Positions 7,970 through 15,570 of a stretch of DNA of 64,000 nt are shown in pieces. Position numbers and translations under genes: made by a program. A model generated the notes under the pieces. That model was not told the origin of the DNA. It saw only the letters and a list, made by a program, of their open reading frames with translations, and did no database searches. Position 1 is the stretch's first letter, and each line of letters starts with the position of its first letter. The stretch is from Microbacterium forte (GTDB taxonomy: Bacteria; Actinomycetota; Actinomycetes; Actinomycetales; Microbacteriaceae), in NCBI RefSeq assembly GCF_031885415.1, contig NZ_CP116871.1:558001-622000 (forward strand). The letters are read 5' to 3'.

Positions 7970-9067
7970 TCAGAGCGTGCTCACGCCGAACACCAGCCCG
8001 AGCACGTACGTGACGGCCGCAGCGCCGAAGCCGATCGCCAGCTGCCGCAGCGCGCGACGCAGGGGCGGTCCCCCCGACAGGATGCCGACCATCGCTCCGG
8101 TCGACAGCAGAGCGACCCCCACCAGCACGAGCGCGACGACCACCGCAGTCGTCCCATCGAGTCCGAAGATCCACGGGAGCACAGGGATGATCGCGCCGGA
8201 CGCGAAGAGCAGGAAGCTCGAGATGGCCGCCGTCCAGTCGCTGCCGACGATCTCGTGGTCGTCTCCGGCGTGGAGGTGGATCGGCCCCGTCGTCGTGCGC
8301 TCGACTCCGGCTCGCGCGGCGTCCACTATCCGCCGTGCGCGCTCGAGCGCCTCCTGCTGGCCGATTCCGCGCGCGCGGTAGACCAGAGCGAGTTCGTTCT
8401 CGTCGATGTCGAGATCGGCGGCGGATGCCGCGGCATCCTCGTTGGCTTCCGTCGACGCCAGCAGCTCGCGTTGGGAGCGCACGGAGACGAACTCCCCCGC
8501 GCCCATCGACAGAGCCCCGGCGAGCAGACCCGCGATCCCGCTGAACAGGACGAAGGCGGAGCTGACACCCGTAGCGCCGATGCCGAGCACGAGTGCGAGG
8601 TTGCTCACCAGGCCGTCGTTCGCTCCGAAGACGGCAGCACGGAACGACCCGGACAGACGGCGCCTCCCACGAGCGGCGAGACCGCGGACGACTTCGGAGT
8701 GCACCTTCTCGTCTGCGCGCATGGCAGGAGTCGCGTACTGCTCGGAATCGTACGGAGATCTGTCCTCGGCGCTCTGCGCGAGTGCGAGGACGAAGATGGA
8801 TCCGAACCGCCCGGCCATCCAGCCCAGCAGGCGAGACCGGATGCCGGCTCGCGGCAGTCGCGCCGGTTCTGCGCCCAGCAGATCGAGCCAGTGCTGCTCG
8901 TGGCGACGCTCGGCATCGGCGAGGCTGAGCAGGATCTCGCGCTCCTCGCCCGTGCGACGGTTCGCGAGCTTCTGGTACACGAGCCCTTCGGCGCGTTCTT
9001 CCACGAGGTAGCGCGCCCAGCGGCGACGGTCTGCGGCGGTCGGCTCGGCGGCAGCGGGGGCTGTCAT
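7970..9067 (-). CDS. VIT1/CCC1-family transporter with N-terminal ferritin-like domain
   Basis: 365 residues from ATG at 9067, chosen because AGGAG stands 6 nt upstream. Residues ~15-135 are a rubrerythrin/ferritin-like helical domain with possible iron-binding acids (EERAEG near 24-27, DAERRHEQHW at 51-60, ADEKVHSE at 118-125). Residues ~140-365 are the VIT1/CCC1 transporter: FGANDGLVSNLALVLGIG (147-164), GALSMGAGEFVSVRSQRE near 184-201, and further membrane helices at the C-terminus. VIT1 proteins move Fe2+ or Mn2+ by H+ exchange, and the fused ferritin-like domain is thought to bind the metal on the cytoplasmic side. Export of excess iron or manganese is inferred. The gene stands alone and converges with tRNA-Leu. 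Confidence 0.9.
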   Translation of the reverse strand: MTAPAAAEPTAADRRRWARYLVEERAEGLVYQKLANRRTGEEREILLSLADAERRHEQHWLDLLGAEPARLPRAGIRSRLLGWMAGRFGSIFVLALAQSAEDRSPYDSEQYATPAMRADEKVHSEVVRGLAARGRRRLSGSFRAAVFGANDGLVSNLALVLGIGATGVSSAFVLFSGIAGLLAGALSMGAGEFVSVRSQRELLASTEANEDAAASAADLDIDENELALVYRARGIGQQEALERARRIVDAARAGVERTTTGPIHLHAGDDHEIVGSDWTAAISSFLLFASGAIIPVLPWIFGLDGTTAVVVALVLVGVALLSTGAMVGILSGGPPLRRALRQLAIGFGAAAVTYVLGLVFGVSTL

Positions 9068-9191
9068 GAAGTCTCCTGATCGACGATCCCCGGGAACGGG
9101 GCAACCGTTCAACGCTAGCTTCGAGCCACTCTCTCGGCGGCACTGGGAGCAGGATTGCCAGCTTTTCGGGCCTCCGAACCGAAGGCGCGAT

Positions 9192-10934
9192 TCAGGATCG
9201 GACGCGCTTGCGGAGCACGTCGATGCGCGACTGCAGCTGCGTGACGGTCGCCTGCGCGACAGCAGGCCCGCCGCAGATCCGGCGCAGCTCCGCGTGCACG
9301 GCCCCGTGCGGCTCGCCCTTCTGTCGGGCGTACAGGCCGACGAGGCTGTTCAGCAGCTGGCGCTGCTCGCGAAGCGTGCGGTGCAGCGGCGCCGGGAGCG
9401 TGGTCGTCTCGGTCGGCCCTGCCTCGGCCTCCCGTGTCTCTCGCAGGCGAGTCTGACGTGCCTGGCGTTGCATCAGCAGCTCGTGCACGTGCTCCGGCTC
9501 GAGAAGACCGGGGAACCCGATGAACTCCTCCTCCTCGGGAGTGCCCGGCTCGGCGAGCTGGCCGAACTCCTGTCCCTCGAACACGACCCGGTCGAAGTGC
9601 GCAACAGACGAGAGCGCCTGATAGCTGAACTCCTGTGTCAACGCATCGGAGGCGTCGTCTTCGCGGTTCGCCGACTCGAGCAGCGAGTCCTCGAGCCCGT
9701 CGTCGTCCTTCGACTGACGATCGAGAGCGTGGTCGCGCTGCTTGTCCATCTCGTTCGCGAGTCCCATGAGCACCGGAACCTGCGGAAGGAAGACACTCGC
9801 CGCCTCACCCCGTCGACGCGCCCGCACGAAGCGACCGATCGCCTGGGCGAAGAAGAGCGGCGTCGACGACGACGTCGCGTAGACCCCGACGGCGAGTCGG
9901 GGCACATCGACGCCTTCCGACACCATGCGCACCGCGACCATCCAGCGATCCTCGCTGTTGCTGAACTTCTCGATCCGCTCCGAGGCTGTCGCGTCGTCGG
10001 ACAGGACGATCGTCGGCTGCTGTCCCGTGATGCTGTGCAGGATCTTCGCGTAGGCGCGTGCCACCGTCTGGTCGGTCGCGAGCACCAGTCCTCCGGCGTC
10101 GGGCACGTGGTGCCTGATCTCGGTCAGACGACGGTCCGCAGCCGAGAGCACGGCAGGCATCCACTCGCCCTCGGGGTCGAGCGCGGTGCGCCAGGCCTGC
10201 GACGTGACGTCTTTCGTGTTGTCCTGACCGAGATGCGTCTCGAGCTCGTCGCCGCTGCTCGTGCGCCACCGCATCTTGCCCGCGTACATGTGGAACAGCA
10301 CGGGCCTGACCACGCCGTCTGCCAGCGCCCGGCCGTAGCCGTAGTTGTAGTCGGTGCGGGAGATGCGCGCGCCGGACTCGTCAGGGTGGTACTCGACGAA
10401 CGGGATCGGTGCGGTGTCGCTGCGGAACGGCGTGCCGGAGAGCAGCAGTCGGCGCTTCGCCGGTCCGTAGGCGTCGCGGATCGCGTCGCCCCAGCTGAGC
10501 GCGTCGCCACCGTGATGCACCTCGTCGAGCACGACGAGCGTCTTCGCGTCTTCGGTCAGATGACGGTGGACCGACGACTTCGCCGCCACCTGCGCGTAGG
10601 TGACCACGGCGCCGTGGTAATGCCGTGCCGGCGCCCAATGACTGTTGCGGAACCGGGGGTCGAGACGGATGTGCACGCGAGCGGCGGCATCGGCCCACTG
10701 CGTCTTCAGATGCTCGGTCGGGGCGACCACGATGATGCGGTTGACCTCGCCCATGCGCATGAGCTCGACCGCGAGCGTGAGGGCGAACGTGGTCTTTCCT
10801 GCACCCGGTGTCGCCGCCACGAGGAAGTCTCGCTGATCGGCCTGGAAGTACTGCTCCAGCGCTTCCTGTTGCCAGGCGCGCAGCTTGTTCGCGGTTCCCC
10901 AAGGGGCACGCTGAGGAAAGGACGGAGAGAGCAT
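9192..10934 (-). CDS. Superfamily 2 DEAD/DEAH-box helicase
   Basis: 580 residues from ATG at 10934. Helicase motifs in order: a Q-type region RAWQQEALEQYFQ, Walker A ATPGAGKTT (41-49), Ia VVAPTEHLKTQWADAA, Walker B/DEVH VVLDEVHHGGD (DEVH 137-140), motif III LLSGTPFRSD (166-168 SGT), and motif VI QAIGRFVRARRRGE in the second RecA domain. The C-terminal ~180 residues are charged and helical without a recognisable domain. The layout fits the XPB/type III restriction-like (ResIII) group, and no nuclease or methylase is adjacent. The cellular role is unknown; nucleic acid translocation or repair is the safe inference. The start is supported by a TATCGT box 7 nt upstream. It is transcribed alone, divergent from the SGNH hydrolase. 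Confidence 0.88.
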   Translation of the reverse strand: MLSPSFPQRAPWGTANKLRAWQQEALEQYFQADQRDFLVAATPGAGKTTFALTLAVELMRMGEVNRIIVVAPTEHLKTQWADAAARVHIRLDPRFRNSHWAPARHYHGAVVTYAQVAAKSSVHRHLTEDAKTLVVLDEVHHGGDALSWGDAIRDAYGPAKRRLLLSGTPFRSDTAPIPFVEYHPDESGARISRTDYNYGYGRALADGVVRPVLFHMYAGKMRWRTSSGDELETHLGQDNTKDVTSQAWRTALDPEGEWMPAVLSAADRRLTEIRHHVPDAGGLVLATDQTVARAYAKILHSITGQQPTIVLSDDATASERIEKFSNSEDRWMVAVRMVSEGVDVPRLAVGVYATSSSTPLFFAQAIGRFVRARRRGEAASVFLPQVPVLMGLANEMDKQRDHALDRQSKDDDGLEDSLLESANREDDASDALTQEFSYQALSSVAHFDRVVFEGQEFGQLAEPGTPEEEEFIGFPGLLEPEHVHELLMQRQARQTRLRETREAEAGPTETTTLPAPLHRTLREQRQLLNSLVGLYARQKGEPHGAVHAELRRICGGPAVAQATVTQLQSRIDVLRKRVRS

Positions 10935-10941
10935 CGAGACA

Positions 10942-10947
10942 ACGATA
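10942..10947 (-). promoter_or_regulatory. -10 box TATCGT, leaderless-type promoter of the SF2 helicase
   Basis: TATCGT ends 7 nt before the ATG at 10934. It favours this start over the GTG ten codons upstream. Confidence 0.4.
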
Positions 10948-11079
10948 ATCGCTGCCGCCGGCACTCGGCACGCTCACGAGTTCCGCCGCGCGCGTCTCGC
11001 CCGGACGCTCGTACCCGGGTAGGCTCGGTCACTGCGCGGCCTCCACCGCACGGCTGCGCTCGTCGTGAAGGAGAGCTGG

Positions 11080-11907
11080 ATGACAGATCAGGATTCGATC
11101 CGAACCCCGGAGCTCGACAACGAGAATCCCCATCCCTGGCGGAGATTCGTCGCGATCGGCGACTCGTTCACCGAGGGCATCGGCGACCCGGACCCGTCGC
11201 AGCCGGGCAGCCACCGTGGCTGGGCAGACCGTGTCGCCGAGGTGCTCTCGCGCCAGGTCGACGACTTCGCCTATGCGAACCTCGCCGTGCGGGGCAAGCT
11301 GATCTCCCAGATCGTGCGCGATCAGATCGAGCCCGCCGTGGCGCTGCATCCCGACCTCATCTCGATCTGCGCCGGGGGCAACGATGTGATCCGACCGGGA
11401 ACCGACCCCGACGCGATCGCCGCCCAGCTCGAGGACGCCGTCGCGCGTCTGTCGTCGACGGGCGCCGCGATTCTGCTCTTCACCGGAGTCGACACGGCCT
11501 TCACCCCGGTCTTCCGGGCTTTCCGCGGCAAGGTCGCCATCTACAACGAGAACGTGCGCGCGATCGCCGAGCGACACGACTGCATCGTCGCCGATCAGTG
11601 GGCGCTCAAGGTCGTGCAGGACATGCGGTTCTTCGACGACGACCGCCTGCACTACAACTCGCTGGGCCACCACGAGGTCGCCCGCATGGTTCTGCGCGCG
11701 CTCAACGTGCCCAACGATCTCGAGGCCATGCAGCCCGAGACGATCCCGCTCCGCACCTGGCGCGAGGCCCGCACCGAGGACTTCGGCTGGGCCCGAGAGC
11801 ATCTCGTGCCCTGGGTCCTGCGGCGTCTGCGCCACCAGTCATCCGGCGATCACATCGTGGCCAAGCGCCCCGAGCCCTCCCCGATCATCCTCCCGAAGTC
11901 AGACTGA
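11080..11907 (+). CDS. SGNH/GDSL-family hydrolase
   Basis: 275 residues from ATG at 11080, with AAGGAG 7 nt upstream. The SGNH blocks are clear: block I FVAIGDSFTEG (catalytic Ser29), Gly in NLAVRGK, Asn in CAGGNDVIRP, and block V DRLHYNSLGH with the Asp and His of the triad. There is no signal peptide, so it acts in the cytoplasm. Members are esterases, lipases or acyl hydrolases, and the substrate cannot be read from sequence. The C-terminal ~60 residues after the catalytic histidine are an actinobacteria-type extension (WREARTEDFGWAREHLVPW). A TAGGCT box lies at 11020-11025. The gene converges with the SpoU methyltransferase, with 13 nt between. Confidence 0.9.
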   Translation: MTDQDSIRTPELDNENPHPWRRFVAIGDSFTEGIGDPDPSQPGSHRGWADRVAEVLSRQVDDFAYANLAVRGKLISQIVRDQIEPAVALHPDLISICAGGNDVIRPGTDPDAIAAQLEDAVARLSSTGAAILLFTGVDTAFTPVFRAFRGKVAIYNENVRAIAERHDCIVADQWALKVVQDMRFFDDDRLHYNSLGHHEVARMVLRALNVPNDLEAMQPETIPLRTWREARTEDFGWAREHLVPWVLRRLRHQSSGDHIVAKRPEPSPIILPKSD

Positions 11908-11920
11908 CGACGGCCAGCGG

Positions 11921-12724
11921 TCAGGGCGAGGTGAGCGCCCACAGCGCCACTGCGGCGGCAGACGCGACGTTCAAGGAATCCACACCACCGGACATCGGAA
12001 TCGTCACGACCGTGTCGGCGTGGTCGAGGGCCGTGCGGGAGAGCCCGTCGCCCTCCGACCCCATGACGATGGCGACTCGCTCGGGGCGGTTCGCGACATA
12101 GGCATCGAGCGTCACGGCGTCATCGCTGAGAGCGAGAGCTGCGATGTCGAACCCCGCCGCGTGGAGGTCCGCCACGGCAGACTCCCAATCCGTGATGCGA
12201 GTCCATGGCACCTGGAACACCGTGCCCATGCTCACGCGCACGCTGCGTCGGTACAGCGGGTCCGCTCCCCCGGGCGACACCAGCACCGCGTCCGCCCCGA
12301 GGCCCGCGGCCGCACGGAACGCCGCACCGACGTTGGTGTGATCGCCGACGTTTTCGAGGATCAGCACGAGGTTCGCGGCGTCGAGGACCTCGCGCACGGT
12401 CGGAAGCACGGGGCGATGCATCGACGCGATCGTGCCCCGGTGAACGGCGAAACCGGTCACCGATTCAGCCACCGCGTCGGGGACGACGTACACCGGCACG
12501 TCGAGGTCGCCGACGATCTCCCGAATGTCGTCCACCCGCCGCTCCTGCACCAGCACGGAACGCGGACGATAACCAGCCCCGACCGCCCGAGCGATCACCT
12601 TCGTCGATTCGGCGATGTAGAGCCCACCCGCCGGTTCTCTCACGGTCCGGAGCGCGGTGTCGGTGAGCCCGCGGTAGTCGTCGAGTCGTCGGTCGTCCGG
12701 ATCGGTCACGCGCAGCAGTTCCAC
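11921..12724 (-). CDS. TrmH/SpoU-family RNA 2'-O-methyltransferase
   Basis: 267 residues from GTG at 12724. SPOUT-fold methyltransferase for ribose 2'-O positions in tRNA or rRNA. The three SpoU motifs are present: NVGDHTNVGAAFRAAAGLGA, VAIVMGSEGDGLS and IPMSGGVDSLNVASAAAV. The N-terminal ~100 residues form the substrate-binding domain (LYIAESTKVIARAV...RSVLVQERR). The target nucleoside is unknown; relatives include RlmB, TrmH and TsnR. The start is chosen because CAGACT lies 7 nt upstream and the homologous sequence begins there; the open frame continues further but is low-complexity arginine-rich. Divergent from the sirtuin gene. Confidence 0.9.
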   Translation of the reverse strand: MELLRVTDPDDRRLDDYRGLTDTALRTVREPAGGLYIAESTKVIARAVGAGYRPRSVLVQERRVDDIREIVGDLDVPVYVVPDAVAESVTGFAVHRGTIASMHRPVLPTVREVLDAANLVLILENVGDHTNVGAAFRAAAGLGADAVLVSPGGADPLYRRSVRVSMGTVFQVPWTRITDWESAVADLHAAGFDIAALALSDDAVTLDAYVANRPERVAIVMGSEGDGLSRTALDHADTVVTIPMSGGVDSLNVASAAAVALWALTSP

Positions 12725-12821
12725 GCGGCCCAGTCTGCCATCGCTTGGTCGACCGGCTCCGCGGTCAGCCGCGACGCGTCGACCACGCTGCGCACGTCGT
12801 AGACTCGCACAGGGAGGTCCT

Positions 12822-13661
12822 GTGAGCGCATCGAGTCCGGTCGAACTGTCGGCCACCATCGCTCGCACCGCTGAACTCCTGCGTGGTCGCAAGATCGCAC
12901 TGCTCACGGGCGCCGGCATCTCCACGGACTCGGGGATCCCCGCCTACCGCGGCGAAGGATCCCGCAACCGGTCCGATCCGATGACGATCCAGCGGTACCT
13001 CGCCGACGAGGCTGCACGGCGCCGCTACTGGGTCGGCGGCCATCTCGGGTGGCGGGCGTTCGCTCGGGCCGAGCCGAATCCGGGTCATCTGTCGCTCGCC
13101 GACATGGAGTCGTCGGGTCACGTCAGCGGCGTCATCACCCAGAACGTCGACGGCCTGCATCTGCGTGCAGGCAGCTCTCATGTGATCGAAGTGCACGGAA
13201 CGATGCGCAGGGTCCTCTGCCTGAAATGCGGTCAGGTGTTCGATCGCCGCGACGTCGCGGTGCAGATCGAAGAGCGCAACCCCTGGATCACCGTCCCCGA
13301 GAACGTGGCATTGAACCCCGACGGCGATGTGCTCCCGGAGAGCACCGACGGCTTCATCGTCCCCGTGTGCACTGTCTGCGAAGGGATGCTGAAGCCTGAC
13401 GTCGTGTTCTTCGGCGAGTACGTCCCGCAAGACCGCTTCAAGGCTGCCGAGTCCCTGCTCCGTGCCAGCGACGCTCTGATCGTCGCCGGCTCGTCTCTCG
13501 TCGTCAACTCCGGCGTGCGGCTCGTCGAACGCGCACGACGACGGAGCATCCCGCTCGTCATCATCAACCGTGAGCCCACGCGCGCGGACGTCTGGGCCGA
13601 TGCCACCATCGCCGCAGGCACCAGCGATGTGCTCCCCGCGATCCAGGAGCTCCTCGAATGA
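12822..13661 (+). CDS. Sir2-family NAD-dependent protein deacylase
   Basis: 279 residues from GTG at 12822, with GGAGG 4-5 nt upstream. NAD-dependent lysine deacetylase. Visible features: NAD-binding TGAGISTDSGIPAYRG (29-44), TQNVDGLH (107-113), catalytic His125 in EVHGTMRR, a zinc ribbon with Cys133, Cys136, Cys183 and Cys186, and VFFGEYVP near 195-202. The linker between the Cys pairs is longer than in CobB and has the character of class II (SIRT4-like) sirtuins. Targets in bacteria include acyl-CoA synthetases. The stop overlaps the start of the histidine phosphatase gene (ATGA), so the two are a coupled pair. Confidence 0.93.
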   Translation: MSASSPVELSATIARTAELLRGRKIALLTGAGISTDSGIPAYRGEGSRNRSDPMTIQRYLADEAARRRYWVGGHLGWRAFARAEPNPGHLSLADMESSGHVSGVITQNVDGLHLRAGSSHVIEVHGTMRRVLCLKCGQVFDRRDVAVQIEERNPWITVPENVALNPDGDVLPESTDGFIVPVCTVCEGMLKPDVVFFGEYVPQDRFKAAESLLRASDALIVAGSSLVVNSGVRLVERARRRSIPLVIINREPTRADVWADATIAAGTSDVLPAIQELLE

Positions 13662-14245
13662 CTCTGCTCACGCTCATCCGCCATGGCCAGACGGACTGGA
13701 ACCTGGCACGCCGGATCCAGGGCTCCACCGACATCCCGCTGAACGAGAAGGGCCGCGAGGATGCTCGGACCGCCGCAGGTCTCCTCGAGGGCACCACGCA
13801 CCATTCGATCTACGCCAGCCCGCTGAAACGCGCGCGGGAGACGGCCGAGATCATCTCCGGGAGTCTCGGCCTCGGCTCACCGGTGCTGGTGCCGGACATG
13901 CGCGAGCGCGAGTTCGGCGAGGGCGAGGGCATGCTCGTGTCGGACTACATCGAGAAGTACGGCGACTGGCTGTCTCCGGTCCCCGGGGCGGAGACATTGG
14001 AGGGGGTCGCAGAGAGAGCGCTCATCGCACTCGACACGATCGCTCGTGACGCTCGGCGTCGTTCCGCACCGGTGGCGGAGTCCGTCATCGTCGTGACGCA
14101 CGGAGGCGTGATCCGGTCGCTGATCGACCATGTCTCCGGAGGCACGCTGCCGCGCGTCGGCGAGGTCCTCGCGAACGGTTCGGTCCACCGTTTCGAGGCC
14201 TCCCCCGGCTCGCTGCGCCTGATCGACCAGGGCATGCTCGTCTGA
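13658..14245 (+). CDS. Histidine phosphatase (phosphoglycerate mutase-like)
   Basis: 195 residues. Opens with the RHG motif TLLTLIRHGQTDWN (Arg8-His9-Gly10, His9 being the phosphorylated residue), followed by PLNEKGREDA, SPLKRARETAEII with the second catalytic arginine, REREFGEGEG, and the second histidine in VIVVTHGGVIRSL. This is the acid phosphatase/cofactor-dependent mutase superfamily; short forms such as this are usually phosphatases acting on small phosphorylated metabolites or RNase H-type partners. The ATG overlaps the sirtuin stop by 4 nt. It converges with the CitE-like gene, with 26 nt between. Confidence 0.9.
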   Translation: MTLLTLIRHGQTDWNLARRIQGSTDIPLNEKGREDARTAAGLLEGTTHHSIYASPLKRARETAEIISGSLGLGSPVLVPDMREREFGEGEGMLVSDYIEKYGDWLSPVPGAETLEGVAERALIALDTIARDARRRSAPVAESVIVVTHGGVIRSLIDHVSGGTLPRVGEVLANGSVHRFEASPGSLRLIDQGMLV

Positions 14246-14271
14246 CCCGGGAACCCGTGCAGCACCTCTGA

Positions 14272-15078
14272 TCAGCGAACGCGGCTGAGCACCGATCGCG
14301 CGTGCCTCAGCACGGGCTCGTCGATCATGCGTCCTCTGAAGCGGAAGACGCCTCGTTCGCGCCCGGCGGCTTCGAGCACTCCGCGGGCCCACTCGACGCT
14401 GGCTTCATCCGGTGCGTACGCGGCGCGGATCACCGCCACCTGACTCGGGTGGATGCACGCGGTGGCGACGAACCCCGAAGCGGCCGCATCGACCGCCTCG
14501 GATTCGAGACCGGAGACGTCCTCGATGTCGACGTGCACCCCGTCGATGGCTCCCTTGCCCTGGGCTCCGGCCTCGAGGAGCACCCGTGAGCGCGCATAGC
14601 GGGCGACGTCGCGATAGCCGCCCGTCGCCGTGCGACTCGACGTGCCGCCGAGGGAGGCGACCAGGTCCTCCGCGCCCCACATCATCGCGACGACCTGAGG
14701 GTGGGCGGCGATGCGATCTGCGGCGTGAACGCCCCTCGCCGTCTCGCACAGGGCGACCAGCGAGAAGCTCTCTTCGAAGGCGGAGAGACTCTCCGCGCTC
14801 TCCGTCTTCGCGACCATGACGGTGCGGAGATCGGTCTGGGCGAGGGTCGCGAGATCGGCGGTGAAGGCGGCGGAATCCGGCGCGTTGACGCGGACGATCA
14901 CCCGATCGGGGTCGAGGTCGGCCTCGATGAGATTCTGCCGGGCGCCGGCCTTCGCCTCTGGCAGCACGGCATCCTCGAGGTCGATGATGACCGCATCCGC
15001 CTTCTCGAGGGCTCCGCGGAATCGCTCGGGTCGGTCGGCAGGGCAGAAGAGCAGCGCGGGTCCCAGGCTGAAGGTCAT
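14272..15078 (-). CDS. HpcH/HpaI aldolase / CitE-like acyl-CoA lyase
   Basis: 268 residues from ATG at 15078, with GGAGG 7 nt upstream. Mg2+-dependent TIM-barrel lyase of the CitE family. Key residues can be placed: IIDLEDAV (Asp33-Glu36), VIVRVNAP (Arg63), LCETARGV (Glu112, metal), and WGAEDL (Asp138, metal). Citrate lyase alpha and gamma subunits are absent, so it is not part of citrate lyase. Its neighbours match the M. tuberculosis bkd-fadE19-accA1-accD1 locus, where the CitE-like Rv2498c cleaves (S)-citramalyl-CoA and an HMG-CoA stereoisomer. By that comparison it probably does the final cleavage of leucine degradation to acetyl-CoA and acetoacetate. It is the last gene of the carboxylase operon and overlaps the MaoC gene by 4 nt. 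Confidence 0.88.
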   Translation of the reverse strand: MTFSLGPALLFCPADRPERFRGALEKADAVIIDLEDAVLPEAKAGARQNLIEADLDPDRVIVRVNAPDSAAFTADLATLAQTDLRTVMVAKTESAESLSAFEESFSLVALCETARGVHAADRIAAHPQVVAMMWGAEDLVASLGGTSSRTATGGYRDVARYARSRVLLEAGAQGKGAIDGVHVDIEDVSGLESEAVDAAASGFVATACIHPSQVAVIRAAYAPDEASVEWARGVLEAAGRERGVFRFRGRMIDEPVLRHARSVLSRVR

Positions 15079-15560
15079 CGTCCCCCCTCCGGCAGGCAAT
15101 GGACGAGGACGGTGCGGGTCGCCGTCGCGACGACTGTGGCGTCCTGGTTGCGTCCGGTATGGGCGATGGTCACGATTCCCTGACCCGGGCGTGATGTCGA
15201 GAGCCTCTTCTCGACGACGACGCTCTCGGTGTACAGCGTGTCGCCGGCGAACAGCGGGTGAGGGAACGCGATCTCCCCGAATCCGAGCTGAGCCACCAGA
15301 GTGCCCTGGGTCAACTGCGCCACGGATGCCCCGACCATCGTCGAGAGCGTCCACATCGAGTTGATCAGACGCGCACCGAAGGGGCGCTGCGCATCGGCGA
15401 AGGCCGCATCCAGGTGGAGCGCCTGGGTGTTCATGGTGAGCGTCGTGAAGAGGACGTTGTCGGCCTCGGTCGCGGTGCGTCCAGGGCGATGCAGGTAGCG
15501 CGCGTCTGTGACGAACTCCTCGAAGAAGAGTCCCCGCTGGACGATGTCGTGCACGGTCAT
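15075..15560 (-). CDS. MaoC-family acyl-CoA hydratase
   Basis: 161 residues from ATG at 15560; GTG at 15569 would add three residues. Single hot-dog domain with the MaoC hydratase pattern: FGARLINSMWTLSTMVGASV, then FGEIAFPHPLFAGDTLYTES, which resembles mesaconyl- and itaconyl-CoA hydratase relatives. It should add water to an unsaturated branched acyl-CoA and hand the product to the CitE-like lyase encoded next, whose start overlaps its stop. In leucine breakdown the substrate would be 3-methylglutaconyl-CoA, the step done by an enoyl-CoA hydratase (LiuC) in Pseudomonas; this is inference from context. A TAGCGT box overlaps the acyl-CoA dehydrogenase stop 7 nt before this ATG, hinting at an extra internal promoter. 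Confidence 0.85.
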   Translation of the reverse strand: MTVHDIVQRGLFFEEFVTDARYLHRPGRTATEADNVLFTTLTMNTQALHLDAAFADAQRPFGARLINSMWTLSTMVGASVAQLTQGTLVAQLGFGEIAFPHPLFAGDTLYTESVVVEKRLSTSRPGQGIVTIAHTGRNQDATVVATATRTVLVHCLPEGGR

Positions 15561-15570
15561 GCCTGCCACG

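Noticed and set aside
9066..12101. A ~1011-codon plus-strand open frame across the helicase and SGNH genes
   Set aside because: It runs antisense to the SF2 helicase and out of frame through the SGNH hydrolase, with no motifs and arginine-rich low complexity.
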